Source of the DNA: Aurelia coerulea
Lineage: Eukaryota > Cnidaria > Scyphozoa > Semaeostomeae > Ulmaridae
DNA length: 64,000 bases
Assembly (NCBI GenBank): GCA_039566865.1
Contig: CM076948.1
Span: 11,915,001-11,979,000 of the forward strand
Direction: 5' to 3'
In this document: positions 45,084-55,734 of the stretch, in pieces
Position numbering within the stretch: the stretch's first letter is position 1
Layout of the letters: every line of letters starts with the position of its first letter
The notes under the pieces: model-generated
Told to the model about the DNA's origin: nothing
The model's input: only the letters and a program-made list of their open reading frames with translations
Database searches by the model: none
Position numbers and translations under genes: made by a program

Positions 45084-46370
45084 ATACATCAAGTGCAAAA
45101 ATTTTCGGCGGATAAAATTTCGGACAATAAACCTCGGCGAAAATATTTTCGGACACATTTTTGGTATTTCGGACAAATAAATTTTCGGACAACATTTTGA
45201 CTAGTTTTCGGATCATCTATGCAAAATCACACCAGATTTTAGATTTATTGAAACAAACACCTTCATGTAGCCTGTGTTCCAGACCACTTGAGAAGGAAAG
45301 TGGTCTGTGTAACCAAGCACTAAGCCGTGTTCACAAATTTTCTTCGGAATCTGAAGAAAAATTAATATATGCAACTAATAATTCGCATAATCACTATTTG
45401 TTTTGTTATCAAAAGGAAAAGCCTGTCTCATGTGAAGAACTCACATTACAATACAAAGAATATAAAATGTCAATGTCTGCTAATCCTATTGACTTTTTAC
45501 GATGAAAGAATAGGAGATTTGAATGCCTGCTAATCCTACTGAGTTTTTACGATCGTACAAAGTGATAACGATCAGCCCTGGTTTGTTTCAAACACACACA
45601 TTCCCAAAGACATCCGTTGTGTTGATCACTGACTTCATTGCAGCCAATCAGATCCGTGAAAGAATGCCCTTAATTATTTCGCAATTCAATTCATCGTCTG
45701 AACACGGATTAGTGCTTGGTTACACAGACCACTTTCCTTTCCAAGTGGTCTGGAACACAGGCTACCTTCATGAAGTTTGGAATAGAGCCGTAACATGTCC
45801 TAAAGTCTCTTCTAACATAAAATTTGTTCAAACAGAATAGCCAAAAATACACTAATTGTCTTTTTTCTATTCGTATTCGGCAATTTTTTTATACGTGCTT
45901 TAAATTGTAGTTGGCGTCATGTCATAGGCACTTTATATCTGCAAAAGTTTCTTCTTGTTCAATGTTGTCTTTGATAGCATCATCAATTTTGACCATTTTG
46001 ATATGAATTCTTTTCGAATTGCATCATCAATAGTGAGAGCATGTACATCGTTATAGACGAAGAGGACGTTGTTGTTATTTGTTCTGACCATATGTTCTGA
46101 CTAATGATAATAATATTGGATTGGAAACAGTTATTTTTTCCAAAAGCCTTGCATGTTTATAATAATCTTTCGTAACGTGCTGGAGATTCGAGTTCAGATT
46201 TCTTGTCTTGGTTCCTATTGGCATTCAACTCACACTGCGCATGCGCATATCTATGCAAAAATTTTCGGCGTGACAAATTTTCGGACAACTTCATATTTCG
46301 TACAAATAAATTTTCGGACAAGTCTTTGTCCGAAAGTTTGTCACGCCGAAAATTTGTGCACTTAATGTAT
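45084..46370. mobile_element. 1.29-kb TIR element with repeated TTTTCGG(A) motifs, inside PLE RT
   Basis: The ends ATACATCAAGTGCA and TGCACTTAATGTAT are inverted. Many copies of ATTTTCGGACAA/ATTTTCGGCG lie just inside each end. A 2-bp TG (45082-45083, 46371-46372) flanks it, and removing the element with one TG joins the PLE frame in phase (S-L-H-D then K-F-T-I-E). The interior holds a second fold-back: GTAGCCTGTGTTCCAGACC near 45269 and its inverse near 45750-45772. Frames at 45161-45505 and 45523-45840 straddle these arms and are not recognised as a transposase. Confidence 0.8.
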
Positions 46371-47562
46371 TGTCGTGTAAGCTATTTAGGATATCATGAA
46401 GTTGTGTGACTGGACCTAATCTAGTGTTCCAGTAGATGAAGCAATCATCCAGATATCTCATCCATTCCTTTTGAAATTTTTGTAGGGCTTCCAATCCAAA
46501 TTGTTCCTGGAATTTATCATACAGTTTTATTTCTAAGAATGCTATTACCATTGTCGCATATACAGGGGCACATTTCGTTCCCATCGCTGTCCCGCAAACT
46601 TGAAGAAATGTTCTATCATCAAAATTAAAAGTATTCTGCTCAAGGACAATCCGAATAGCATTTATTATAAACTGATCAGGTATGTTTCTTGGCTTAATTT
46701 CTGAGAACTTTCCTAGCCAGAACTGAATTGCATCCAGTCCTAAGTTGTTATCAATGTTAGTGTACATGCTTGATATATCAAATGTTGTGAACACCTTGTT
46801 TGTATCTGCCTTACGAGGCATTTTAGTCAGAAAATCAATGTCGTCTCTAATGTAGCTATCTACCTTGTTTAAGAAAGGACGTAACAATTTGTCAATGAAA
46901 TTGCTTAAATGACTTGTTATGCATTTAGGACCAGCAATAATTGGTCGCATTGTTAAACTCGCTGGACAGTTCACCGTTATGCATTCGTCGGGTGACTTTT
47001 TAATATTTTCAAGTATTTCCTTGCATTTGTGTACTTTGGGTAACCCATAGATATTACTTGCTTTAAAGTCAAAATTTGTCATGTAATCAATCTCTTTACT
47101 TGTTAAATCATCTTTATATGTATTAGTTAATCTTTTAATTTTGATCAATATTTCTTTTTCGATAGAGGGGTTATTTATCTCTTTATAGGTTTTTCTATCA
47201 TTTAGTAAGGATAATATCTTATCTTTGTAGAAGTCCCTGTCCATTATGACGCAAGCGCCCCCCTTATCTCCTTCTTTTATTATCAAATTACTATCATTTT
47301 TTAATTACATTATAGCTTACCATTCATCTATCTTAAGGTTATATTTGGTTTTCTTTTGTGTTACTATTTCTTCCTCCAAGGGGTACTTTGTTAAATAGTC
47401 TATGTATGTGTCTAAAATCAAATTTCTGTTTGGTGGAGGGTTAAATGTGCTTGGATTTTTTAACAAACTTGGGTCTAAAATATCATCGGTAATAAGGTCG
47501 TCTGCGTAATATTCCATTAAACGAAGTTTTCTACAAAATTTCTTAACGTCAGTTTTTAATTG
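46371..47562 (-). pseudogene. PLE reverse transcriptase
   Basis: The minus-strand RT has the PLE signatures IKEGDKGGACVIMDRDFY, SNIYGLPKVHK, MRPIIAGPK, FDISSMYTNI, GTAMGTKCAPVYA and the catalytic YLDDCFIYW. Two in-frame stops near 47287-47316 separate the upstream portion (KFCRKLRLMEYYADDLI, TFNPPPNRN). The frame is cut on its C-terminal side by the 45084-46370 element and upstream by LINE-A2. PLE RT is related to telomerase RT. Confidence 0.92.
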
Positions 47563-50500
47563 TTCAGTTTCAGTTTCAGTTTCATATATTTTAAATTCAC
47601 TTCATACAATTTATAATTTACTATACTAACAGCTAACTAAACTACAAGGAAAAGAAAATATTACAGAAAATTAATACATTGGTACGGAAAATTAATACAA
47701 TATACAAATACAGAGAAAAGAATAAATTGTATGGAGGGAATTACTTAAAGGAGGAGCTCTCTCAATAGGTAAACTAATCGAGGAGAGAGCCCCCCTGTCC
47801 TACAAAAATTTGAAATTATGATGGACATATTTGATTTTCGTATGATAAAGTAGAAATTGTGCCAGAATCAAACATAGCTTTGAATTATTCATTGACCTTG
47901 TTCAGTAGGTAGATTTTCAGTTGCTTTTTGAAGGATATTTTCGATGGAGCATTACGGAGTTCAACGGGTAATGAATTCCAAAGTTTAGCACCAAGATATC
48001 GAATTGATTTTAAACCATATTGAAGACTGTTTATTCGAGATAAGTATAGATTTCCTTGACTGGCCTGTCTCGTTGAATATTGATGAACAGATGAATTGAA
48101 TAGGAAGAAGTTATGAAAGCAACTAGGTGAAGTTTTATTAATTGAGTCAAAGACAAAGGTTAAAAGTCGGAGTTCAAATATCTCAGAAAGTTTGAGAAGT
48201 TTAAGATCTTTAAAGATTGGAAGAGAGGGTGACATGCGAGGCTGAAATGAGATAGCTCTGACTGCTTTCTTCTGTAGTTTAAAAATTGGATCAACATATG
48301 ATGCATATGTTTGACCCCAAACAATAAGACCATATTGTAAGAAGGACAGAAACAAAGCATTGTACAAGCAAAGTAAAACATCTAAGGGAAGTAAGTTTCT
48401 GATTTTGAAAAAGATTCCACAAGTTCTGGCTAATTTTTTAGAAAGTTCACTGAGAAATTATTTCCAGCTTAGATGCTCATCTAAGAGGAGTCCTAAGAAT
48501 TTGACAAACTTGACCCTTTTAATATGCTTTTTCCCTATTTTTATCGTAGAATCAGAAGGAACATTTTTAGAAGGAGAATGAAAGATAATATAGTTTGTCT
48601 TATCAATGTTTAATGATAATTTATTAGCATCAAGCCATTTCTTTATTGATCTAAGTTCTTTGTTAACGATTTTAATTAAGTTAGATAAATCATTTGATTC
48701 ACAGTAGATGTTTGTATCATCAGCAAAGAGATAGAAATTAAGTTTCTTAGAAGCATTTGGTAGATCATTGATGTAGATAAGGAAAAGTAATGGGCCTAGT
48801 ACAGAACCTTGTGGTACACCACAAGTAATTGAAAGTAAGTTAGAATTATTTCCATTGACAGAGACATATTGCTTTCTGTCAGGCAGATAAGATTTAAACC
48901 ACTCAAGGGCACAACCGCGCACCCCATGGTGTTCCAATTTTGATAACAAAATTTTATGATTCACAGTATCAAAAGCCTTTTGTAAATCAATAAAGATACC
49001 ACAACCAAATGTTTTATTATCAAGTGTGTTTCTAATAGCTTCTGTCAAACTCACCAGCGCATGATCAATAGAGTGGTTTTCTTGAAATCCAAATTGTAAG
49101 GAATAAAGAACATTATTTATTTTTAAAAATCTATACAGTCGCCTGTAAATCAACTTCTCAAATATCTTACTGAAGATGGGTAAAAGAGAAATTGGCCTAT
49201 AGTTAGATGGTAGCTCAGGATTCCCTTTTTTGAATAGAGTTATCACCTTGGCTATCTTAAGTTTATCAGGAAAAATACCAGACTGGAAAGACTGATTCAC
49301 AAGAAGAGCAAGAAGTGGAGAAACTGAGGATCCAATGATTTTTAATAATTTTATGGGTATACTGTTAGGACCTACGGATTTAGATGGATTTAAAATTTTG
49401 ATTATGCCATTAATTTCTGTCCAGGTGACTGGAGTAAGGAAAAGTGAATTAGAAGTTCTGTTAGTTAAATAGTCCAGGGGAGACTTAGGTGTTACTGGGA
49501 TTGTCTTTGTTATTTCATCAGCAACATTTACAAAAAAATCATTAAAAATATTTGACATTTTACCTGGTTCTGATGTTACATTTCCTTCCTTATCTTTGAT
49601 TTTGTTAATTAAAGAAGATGTAGAAGATTTATGAGAGATGATGGTTTTTATACCTGACCATAATTTTGTCATATTTTGAGTGTTAGTAGAAAAATAGTTA
49701 TGAAAATAACTTTCTTTACTTCTTTTTATTTCATTGGCAACACGATTTCTAAATTTTTTATACAATTTAAGGTTGTCATCAGTTGCATTTTTCCTTAATT
49801 TCAGCAAAACTCTGTCTCGGATTCTCATCATCTTTTGCACTCTATTATTTATCCATGGCTTATTTTTCAGTTCAATTTCCTTTCTACTCCTCTTTTTGAT
49901 TGGTGCGTGCTTATTTGTCAAAGTACTAAGGTCTTGCAAAAATCTGTCAAATTTTTTGCTCACATCCATATCACTATTTTCTAAATGAGTAAAGTTAATC
50001 TGATGAAAGTCCTCAAGGAATTGGTCATCCTTAAATTTAGAATAATCATATTTGAATGATTCAGATTTATTATGACTGACCTGAGTATTTTTCAAAATCA
50101 AGAACTGGGGAAAATGATCAGTAATTTGCATTAAAATGTTGCCACTTGTTATATTAGCATTGGTAGCATTAGTGTATATGTTATCAATAACTGATGCTCT
50201 ATGTTCTGAGACTCTAGTAGGATGATGAATACAAGGAAGAAGGCTGTGTGAAAAAAAGTTGTTGACAAAATCAGTTGTTGGTGTATGGGAAGCATAATCA
50301 AGTAGATTGACATTGAAATCACCCATTATAAATGCCAGTTTGTTTGAGGATATTTTAGAAAGAAGATCCTGAAAGTGAGATGTGAGGTTTTCAACAGGTG
50401 AACTTGAGTGTCTGTAAACGCAACAAATAAGGAAATCTTTATCCTTTTTGTTTTCAATCTCCACCCATATTGTTTCAAAATCATCAGTGCAAGAATCTAA

Positions 50501-51227
50501 GTCTATTCTTGGCTTGGAAGCAAGAGAATTTCTAATATACAAACCAAGACCACCATTTTGAGTAAGTGATGAAGTCTTAAAAAAGGTATAGCCAGGAATA
50601 TCAACATTAGATGAAATGGGATTGTTAATAGAATGCCATATTTCAGACACTCCAATGACATCAAGATTCAGATTAGAGTGAGCAGATAAAGAAACTAATT
50701 CATCATGATGAAGGGATAGACTTCTTATATTAGTGTGAAGAATAGAAAAGTCACTAGAAGAGGATGACTGTAAGGAAGACAGCTCAGGTAGAGTGAAGTA
50801 GCGAGAATCAATATTCTGAGGCATGTGCTCATCAATATCATAATCACTGAGATTAGGTAAATTCACAAGGTTAGATGTAGTTTCAAATTAAGGTGAAAAG
50901 TCAACAAAGGATGGAACATCAAAATCATAAAGTACTGATAATTCATCATTTCCTAAGGAGCCAAATGGAAACAAATCTTGGCTAGAGTGCTTACAAAACC
51001 AATGAACCTCATCTGGTTCTTTTTCAAGTTCTCTATATTCACGAGCAGAGATATCATTGCATTTGATATGGACAAAGAAATTGCATTTATTGCAAAAAAT
51101 AGCTTTTTGACAATTGCGTATGTTTTTGTGGCAAATACCACATGGTATATCAACTGGATTTGTCATTTACATCCTATGAGTTCATAAAAAGACCAAGATG
51201 CGGCATACTAAACTGAGAACAAGAAAA
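47563..51227 (-). mobile_element. LINE-A2: near-complete CR1/L2-type non-LTR element
   Basis: 3665 bp flanked by a 6-bp target duplication TAATTG (47557-47562, 51228-51233), inserted into the PLE coding region. The 3' end carries the same hairpin as LINE-A1 (47756-47790) and ends in GAAACT-type repeats (inverse near 47563-47585), compared with TGAAC in LINE-A1. The 5' UTR is only about 60 bases. Confidence 0.92.
47885..51166 (-). pseudogene. LINE-A2 ORF: PHD-like finger, EEP endonuclease, RT
   Basis: One continuous frame of 1094 codons contains only two stops (50888-50890 and 48458-48460). The N-terminus has a PHD-like finger (CGICHKNI, FCNKCNFFVHIKC, WFCKHS) in which the last expected Cys is Ser; LINE-A1 keeps CLKC there. 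The EEP domain has LHTNIRSLSL, VSEIWHS, CVYRHSSS, MGDFNVNLLDY and ITDHFPQFL. RT has [53 protein letters not shown] and an intact FADD (YLFADDTNIY). The C-terminal region follows the second stop (FLQYGLIVWGQTY, TRQASQGN, KLWNSLPVELR). Apart from the two stops it is well preserved. Confidence 0.92.
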
Positions 51228-52472
51228 TAATTGAAATAGGAATATACAATTCACTAATGTCAGCTCTAGGTGTAGGAGTAAATTTTAAACCATACTTTGT
51301 TAGTGTCTCCTTTGCTTTGCTTCCGATAGCCCTATTTGTTAGTATAAGGAGCTTCGGCTGAACAGGCTCATTTACTACTAGAAGTCTGGAGCTTGATTCC
51401 GGCCTTGGGACAAAATAGAATTGCTTCTCTGTTCGTTTCTTCTACTTTCTGGGTTCACATCTCTTTGCAGTGGTTGGTTCGTGTTGGTGTTTCTATATTG
51501 TCTGTATTGGTTTCTTCTTCTGTTGTTCATATGCTCCGGGATATATGTTGGTCGTCGGAAGAAATTATTTCCTCTATTGTTGTGGCGCCTTTGAACGTTG
51601 GAGTAGTTTGTATTCCTGACGGTGTGTTGTGTATTTTCACGTGGGGATTGACGATTGTCATTGTTTTCGGTAACCTCAGGATCGAACTCCATATTTGTGT
51701 ACCATTCTTCTTTTTCTTTCCAAATTGATTCTGAGTTTTGTTCCTCAAGTTTACAATCTTTCATCCACATCTGGCGTAGGCTTGCCTTTGTTCGTTCATC
51801 ATATGCTGATGTCTCTATTTCTGAGTACATTTCTTGGTCAGTAGCCTGGTATTTTAATTAGTTGTTTATTTTTATTGCCATCATCTCCATCTCGGATTTC
51901 ATGGTTTCCTTGGCATGGCGCATTCTTACTTCTCTTTGTTCTTCTGCTTCTCCAGGTATTGTTTTCGGTAGAAATTTTCTGGGAATTTTCTCTGGAGTTG
52001 AATCGTACCATTCTTTGTATTTGCTTGCAAGTTTTGTGTTCTTTAAGTAGAGCCAGAATATTTTCTTCCTTTCATTGAGTGTATCTCCCCAATTTTTCAT
52101 TTTTGACTTCAGTTTTTCGTTGTCTTGTTGTTGAAGCATGTTTTTTGTTGTATGTGCATGTTCTGCTATAATCGAGAATCCTTTTGCCATAGTGTCCCTT
52201 GTTTCTTTAAATTCTGATTCGATTAGTTTTGCGTGGTTCGTATCCTTTATTAATGTTGCAATATTGTCTAGCTTTTCAATGACTGTCGACATCTTATTAG
52301 ATATTTGTATTAATACTTCGAATGAATTTGTCTGAGATTCGTTGCCTGTTTCTTCAAATGAGCTGTCTGTGCGTGGTCGTATTCTCGGGTTTGTTGACAT
52401 CTTAGTACCGTAGAATGATGTATAGGTCGAAACGAAAAGTGTCCAGGTACCGTAAGATATAGGTCGCAACAC
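51228..52472 (-). pseudogene. PLE ORF1-like region and start of RT ORF
   Basis: A minus-strand frame from 52472 contains a coiled-coil-like, charged region (QISNKMSTVIEKLDN, HAHTTKNMLQQQDNEKLKS). After a single TAA at 51858-51860 it continues in the same frame with an Asn/Arg-rich low-complexity region (RRHNNRGNNFFRRPTY, NRRRNQYRQYRNTNTN). This basic part may bind nucleic acid. The frame ends near 51378. From about 51370 another frame begins the RT protein (NRAIGSKAKETLTKYGLKF, PTPRADISELYIP) until LINE-A2 interrupts it. Confidence 0.75.
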
Positions 52473-52923
52473 AAAATATCAACAAGTCACTTGAGACTCA
52501 CTAAATATTAATAATTCTATTTATAAATTCTCGCAACTAGTTTCGTCCGTTCAAGCGGACTCTTCAGGCTACAGTGATTACATGATACTTGATTTTACAA
52601 TTTATTACATGATACTATATCTAATCTGACGTAATATGAATATATCGCATCAGCCTTGTTCAAATTGATGTAATCCAGAGCGAGGCTTATTCAAGATTGC
52701 GACGCTTCTGGTGTCTCTTTGTTAAGGGAGGGATTGTATTTAGTAATGAAATAGCTTTCCTTTTCTTTTCGGTATGTTTCGTCTTGATTGTGTAGTTTAA
52801 AAAAGGGACATATCGTGAACTTTGTGGCTTTGTTCTTTGCGCATTCTGCGATATGTTTGCTTACTTTTAATTTTTGATATTGTGGCATGGAGATATGGTT
52901 ACGATGCAGCGTTGTTCTATATA
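52430..52923 (-). repeat. PLE 5' pseudo-LTR (right copy), empty at the TTAA site
   Basis: It carries the hammerhead core, the end of a truncated EN frame (52888-52691, ending NKETPEASQS) and an uninterrupted TTAA at 52722-52725. It is truncated within EN at about 52918, so it represents the 3' part of an upstream copy in tandem. Confidence 0.9.
52533..52578 (-). ncRNA. Hammerhead ribozyme core, right pseudo-LTR
   Basis: The core is identical to the copy at 43047-43092: CTGAAGA, stem II GTCCG/CGGAC, GAAAC and the ACTAGT palindrome, on the minus strand. Two identical cores one element apart fit the self-processing role proposed for PLE hammerheads. Confidence 0.78.
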
Positions 52924-52937
52924 TATGTATATATGTA

Positions 52938-53961
52938 TGTATAGCTAGATATGAAAAGATCGAATTAAAATAAGGTTACAAACAAACAAAAGCAAAACAT
53001 TGAGGCATAGGGTAACAAGCGGTCTAAAACCTAGACTGACTACCTTGGTCCTTGTCTAAATTCGTACCAAAACATAAACAAACGATCGCAAAGCATGCCG
53101 GTCAACAGTCGCTCTTTAAACATCAAAGTCTTCCTATTCATGCAAGAAAACCAAGTAAAAATTGTCTGGAAGGTGGAAATCTCACGGCGTTGCAAAATTA
53201 AAAAACTAGAATAAACAATTCTGGAGAAGTTTCTTTTAAGCTCTATGGTGAACCGTCAGAAATCATATTTCACGAAAATATCGATGCAAATACCGACTGT
53301 AGGCTAAGAAAGCTCATCTTTTTCATTAGGATGAGACAAAATTTGTTAGAATAGGGCAAACGTTGCCGACGTTATTAATGTTTACAGTAGGGAGAAGCGT
53401 TGACAAATTTGATCCCTTCCTTAATGTTCCAGACAGTGCAAGCCCGCCTTGCTGCCATGCAACGAGTATATTCTTCTTCAACAAAAAGTTCTGGATTACA
53501 ATTCATCGGGCACAATATGGACCATTCAATGCCGTCCAGGGTGAATGCAAGCTTGGTGGAGCGAATTCTCATTGAAAATGAATGAATAGTTAGAGAATTG
53601 GCTAACGGTACATTTGAAAATAAGAGAATTGCACTGCGGAGGCGCAGAAGTTGCACTGATTCAAAAGGAACCCTGTTTTACAGTTCTCTTTGATAACTGC
53701 GATGTTTTCAAACGAAAATCATTGGCAGGTTTCGTGCACAAGAGAATTTTCGCTGAATGTAAAGGGAAACTTTGCATAATTTGATGACGTCAGAGTTCTG
53801 ATGGATGAATCAGTAACAATGAAAATATTAACATCTGAAGTACTCTGGATTTAAGGCCACAGTTAGTGGCTATCCATTTATAGTAAAAGAGATTGTCTGA
53901 TACAAGTAGATTTGGATTCATAGAAACATATATGATAGGTAGTGGCAGCAATTTTTCAGAT
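52938..53961. other. Stretch without recognised genes
   Basis: The beginning is probably LINE-C2 3' flank displaced by the PLE. A minus-strand frame at 53375-53656 is Cys-containing (GIEWSILCPMNCNPELF), but I do not recognise it. AGCAATTTTTCAGATAATC just before MITE-F copy 2 resembles the inverse of the sequence after MITE-F copy 1. Confidence 0.45.
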
Positions 53962-54211
53962 AATCTTGGCCAAAATACTTGGGAAAAATCATAAAATTGC
54001 ACTACTTCGGTCTTTGATTACGTGGTCCCCGCTCCCCCCGCTCCCCCCGTTTCAAAGTTGCTTGAGTCAAAGGCCTTTCGACCTTCTCAGCATTGAAGTA
54101 GGGGGAGGGGGATTAGGAGACTCTAAACGTATCTTTTCTCCTCGATATTTTAGGAAACATCATGAAGACATTGAAATTTGCCTGTGTCCCAGCTTCTTTT
54201 GGCCAGGATTG
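53962..54211. mobile_element. 250-bp TIR element (MITE-F), right copy
   Basis: Same orientation as 32176-32415 and about 90 per cent identical by eye, with one extra CTCCCCCCG unit. The right end TTTGGCCAGGATTG is followed by TA (54212-54213), after which the LINE-F coding sequence resumes. Confidence 0.87.
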
Positions 54212-54600
54212 TAAATAGACAAACAAGGAAATTGATGACAATGCACAATGCCTTACATCCGAAGAGCAACGTTGATAAGTTATATATACCACGGAAAGAT
54301 GGGGGAAGAGGACTTTTAGGAGTAGTGGATACAGACAACGTAGCAAAAGTTTCATTGAAAAGGTATGTCAACAATAGTACAGAAAGGCTGCTAAGTTCAC
54401 TTAGGATCATGGAAGAAGGTGAAGTAATTGAGCCAGAAGCTGATATGAAGAAAAGAAAGAGAACGGAAAGAAAAGAAAATTGGAAGGAAAAGACACTGCA
54501 CGGACAATCTCTAAGGCAAACTGATAACATCGCTGGTGAGGACAGGTGGCTATGGTTAAAGCAGGGAAACGCGAAGAGGGAAACAGAATCTTTAGGCACT
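54212..54600 (+). pseudogene. LINE-F part 2: RT C-terminal region
   Basis: From 54214 the frame reads NRQTRKLMTMHNALHPKS, then VDKLYIPRKDGGRGLLGV, RYVNNSTERLL and QGNAKRETESL. This is the expected continuation of the LINE-F frame that stopped at 32175. Homology ends near 54593; a simple GGTACTCGAAAAA-type tail follows. Confidence 0.85.
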
Positions 54601-54711
54601 CAAAAAACACAGAATTTTTAGAAATTTTTAGGTACTCGAAAAAGTCTTTTAGAATTTAAAACATTCAGAATTTAAGTTTCTTACCAAAAATGAGTCTGTA
54701 ATTAACATTTG

Positions 54712-54935
54712 GTCTGTGGTATGTGGTCGGTGGAATGTGGTCGGTGGTATGTGGTCGGTGGTAAGTGGTTTGTTGGTTGGTGGTCGGTGGTTTTCAAGGT
54801 CGGTGGTCGGCGGTTCTGATCGGTGGTCGGTGGCCGGTTTGGTTGGTGGTCGGTGTGTTCGGTGGTATGTGGTCGGTGCACTGGTCGGTGTGGTCGGTGG
54901 TATGTGGCTGTACACCACGCCCGGTTGATCATGGA
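54712..54935. repeat. (GGTCGGTGGT)-type minisatellite, right copy (inverse of 29115-29345)
   Basis: Imperfect units of GGTCGGTGGTATGT end in CTGTACACCACGCCCGGTTGATC. This is the inverse of the sequence that starts the left copy. Apparent reading frames through it are artefacts of the repeat. Confidence 0.88.
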
Positions 54936-55264
54936 TCATAATTTGGTAGATCCCAATGTATTCTCACCGAATCCGCCCCCCTTCCTTCCAGACCACTAAA
55001 ATATGGAGAGAGCTCCGGGGGCTGCAGATTCGGACTTAACGAGAAATGGAGACAAAAAATAAACCCGGGGGGGGGGGGCACTTAATATATTTTGCTGACA
55101 GCATGTGCACTCCTTTCCGGATATCATTTTCGCCTCTTTTTTCTAACGCCGGGTATCAAAAGAAGGCAGTTTCTCTGAAGCCGGTTGTCGAAAGTATTAT
55201 TTCATTGTTTTTCTAGGAATTTTTACGTTTTGTGGTATGCTTTTTTATGGCACGCCGTACCGGC
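54936..55264. other. Non-coding gap with a G-run
   Basis: A G-run at about 55063-55077 follows AAACCC. No gene is recognised. Confidence 0.5.
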
Positions 55265-55640
55265 AAAAGTCAAGTGTCGTGTGTATGTCAATTGTTTGTG
55301 TGGCGTGTATGTGAGTCGTGTGTGGCGTGTATGTGAGTCGTGTGTGGTGTGTATGTCAGTCGTATGTGGCGCGTATGTCAGTTGTGTGTGTGTGTGTCAA
55401 ACTTTTGTGTGTATGTCAAAGTATTGTGTGTGTCACACTTGTGTGTGTATGTCAAAGTAGTGTGTGTATGTCAAACTTGCGCGTGTATGTCAAACTCGTC
55501 TGTGTATGTCAAACTTGTGTGTGTATGTCAAACTCGTGTGTGTATGTCAAATGTGTGTATGTCAAACTTGTGTGTGTATGTCAAACTTGTGTGTGTATGT
55601 CAAACTTGTGTGTTTATGTCAAACTTGTGTGTCTACTAGG
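55265..55640. repeat. Minisatellite of GTGTGTATGTCAAACTT units
   Basis: About 19-20 bp units (GTGTGTATGTCAAACTTGT) repeat with growing regularity from left to right, with diverged GTGTATGTGAGTC units at the left. All long frames across it are repeat artefacts. Confidence 0.92.
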
Positions 55641-55734
55641 GGAAGACACTTTCACGAGAAGAAAAGTTCGCGAGTTGGAACAAATGTGACATTTTTGCGA
55701 ATCGACCAAAATCTGTCCAATGAGCTAAATTCAT

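Larger units (their letters stand above)
42939..52923 (-). mobile_element. Penelope-like element (PLE) with pseudo-LTRs
   Basis: Reading the minus strand: a partial upstream copy of the EN C-terminus and 3' region (pseudo-LTR, 52923-52430), ORF1, RT, GIY-YIG endonuclease, then the 3' pseudo-LTR (to 42939). This head-to-tail layout with direct repeats is characteristic of PLEs. A 14-bp direct repeat TATGTATATATGTA (42925-42938, 52924-52937) is a plausible target duplication, though the sequence is low in complexity. Three younger insertions are nested: 43240-44124, 45084-46370 and 47563-51227. Without them the element would be about 4.1 kb. Confidence 0.9.
32176..54211. mobile_element. 22-kb block bounded by two same-orientation MITE-F copies, inside LINE-F
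   Basis: The outer ends are the left terminus of MITE-F copy 1 and the right terminus of copy 2, so the block has short inverted termini as a unit. TA flanks both sides (32174-32175, 54212-54213). The LINE-F frame continues across in phase: E-Q-L at 32167-32175 to N-R-Q-T-R-K at 54214. The block contains the Gypsy element, LINE-C2 and the Penelope-like element. It could be a composite transposition, or one MITE insertion later expanded by duplication or recombination. It could also be two separate LINE-F copies that share an old MITE insertion. Confidence 0.5.

Noticed and set aside
53375..53656. Minus-strand Cys-containing frame
   Set aside because: No recognised family and no gene context; kept only as a note in the gap entry.
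54716..54932. Open frames on both strands rich in Val-Gly-Gly or Thr-Thr-Asp
   Set aside because: They are translations of the GGTCGGTGGT minisatellite; several frames stay open at once because of the repeat.
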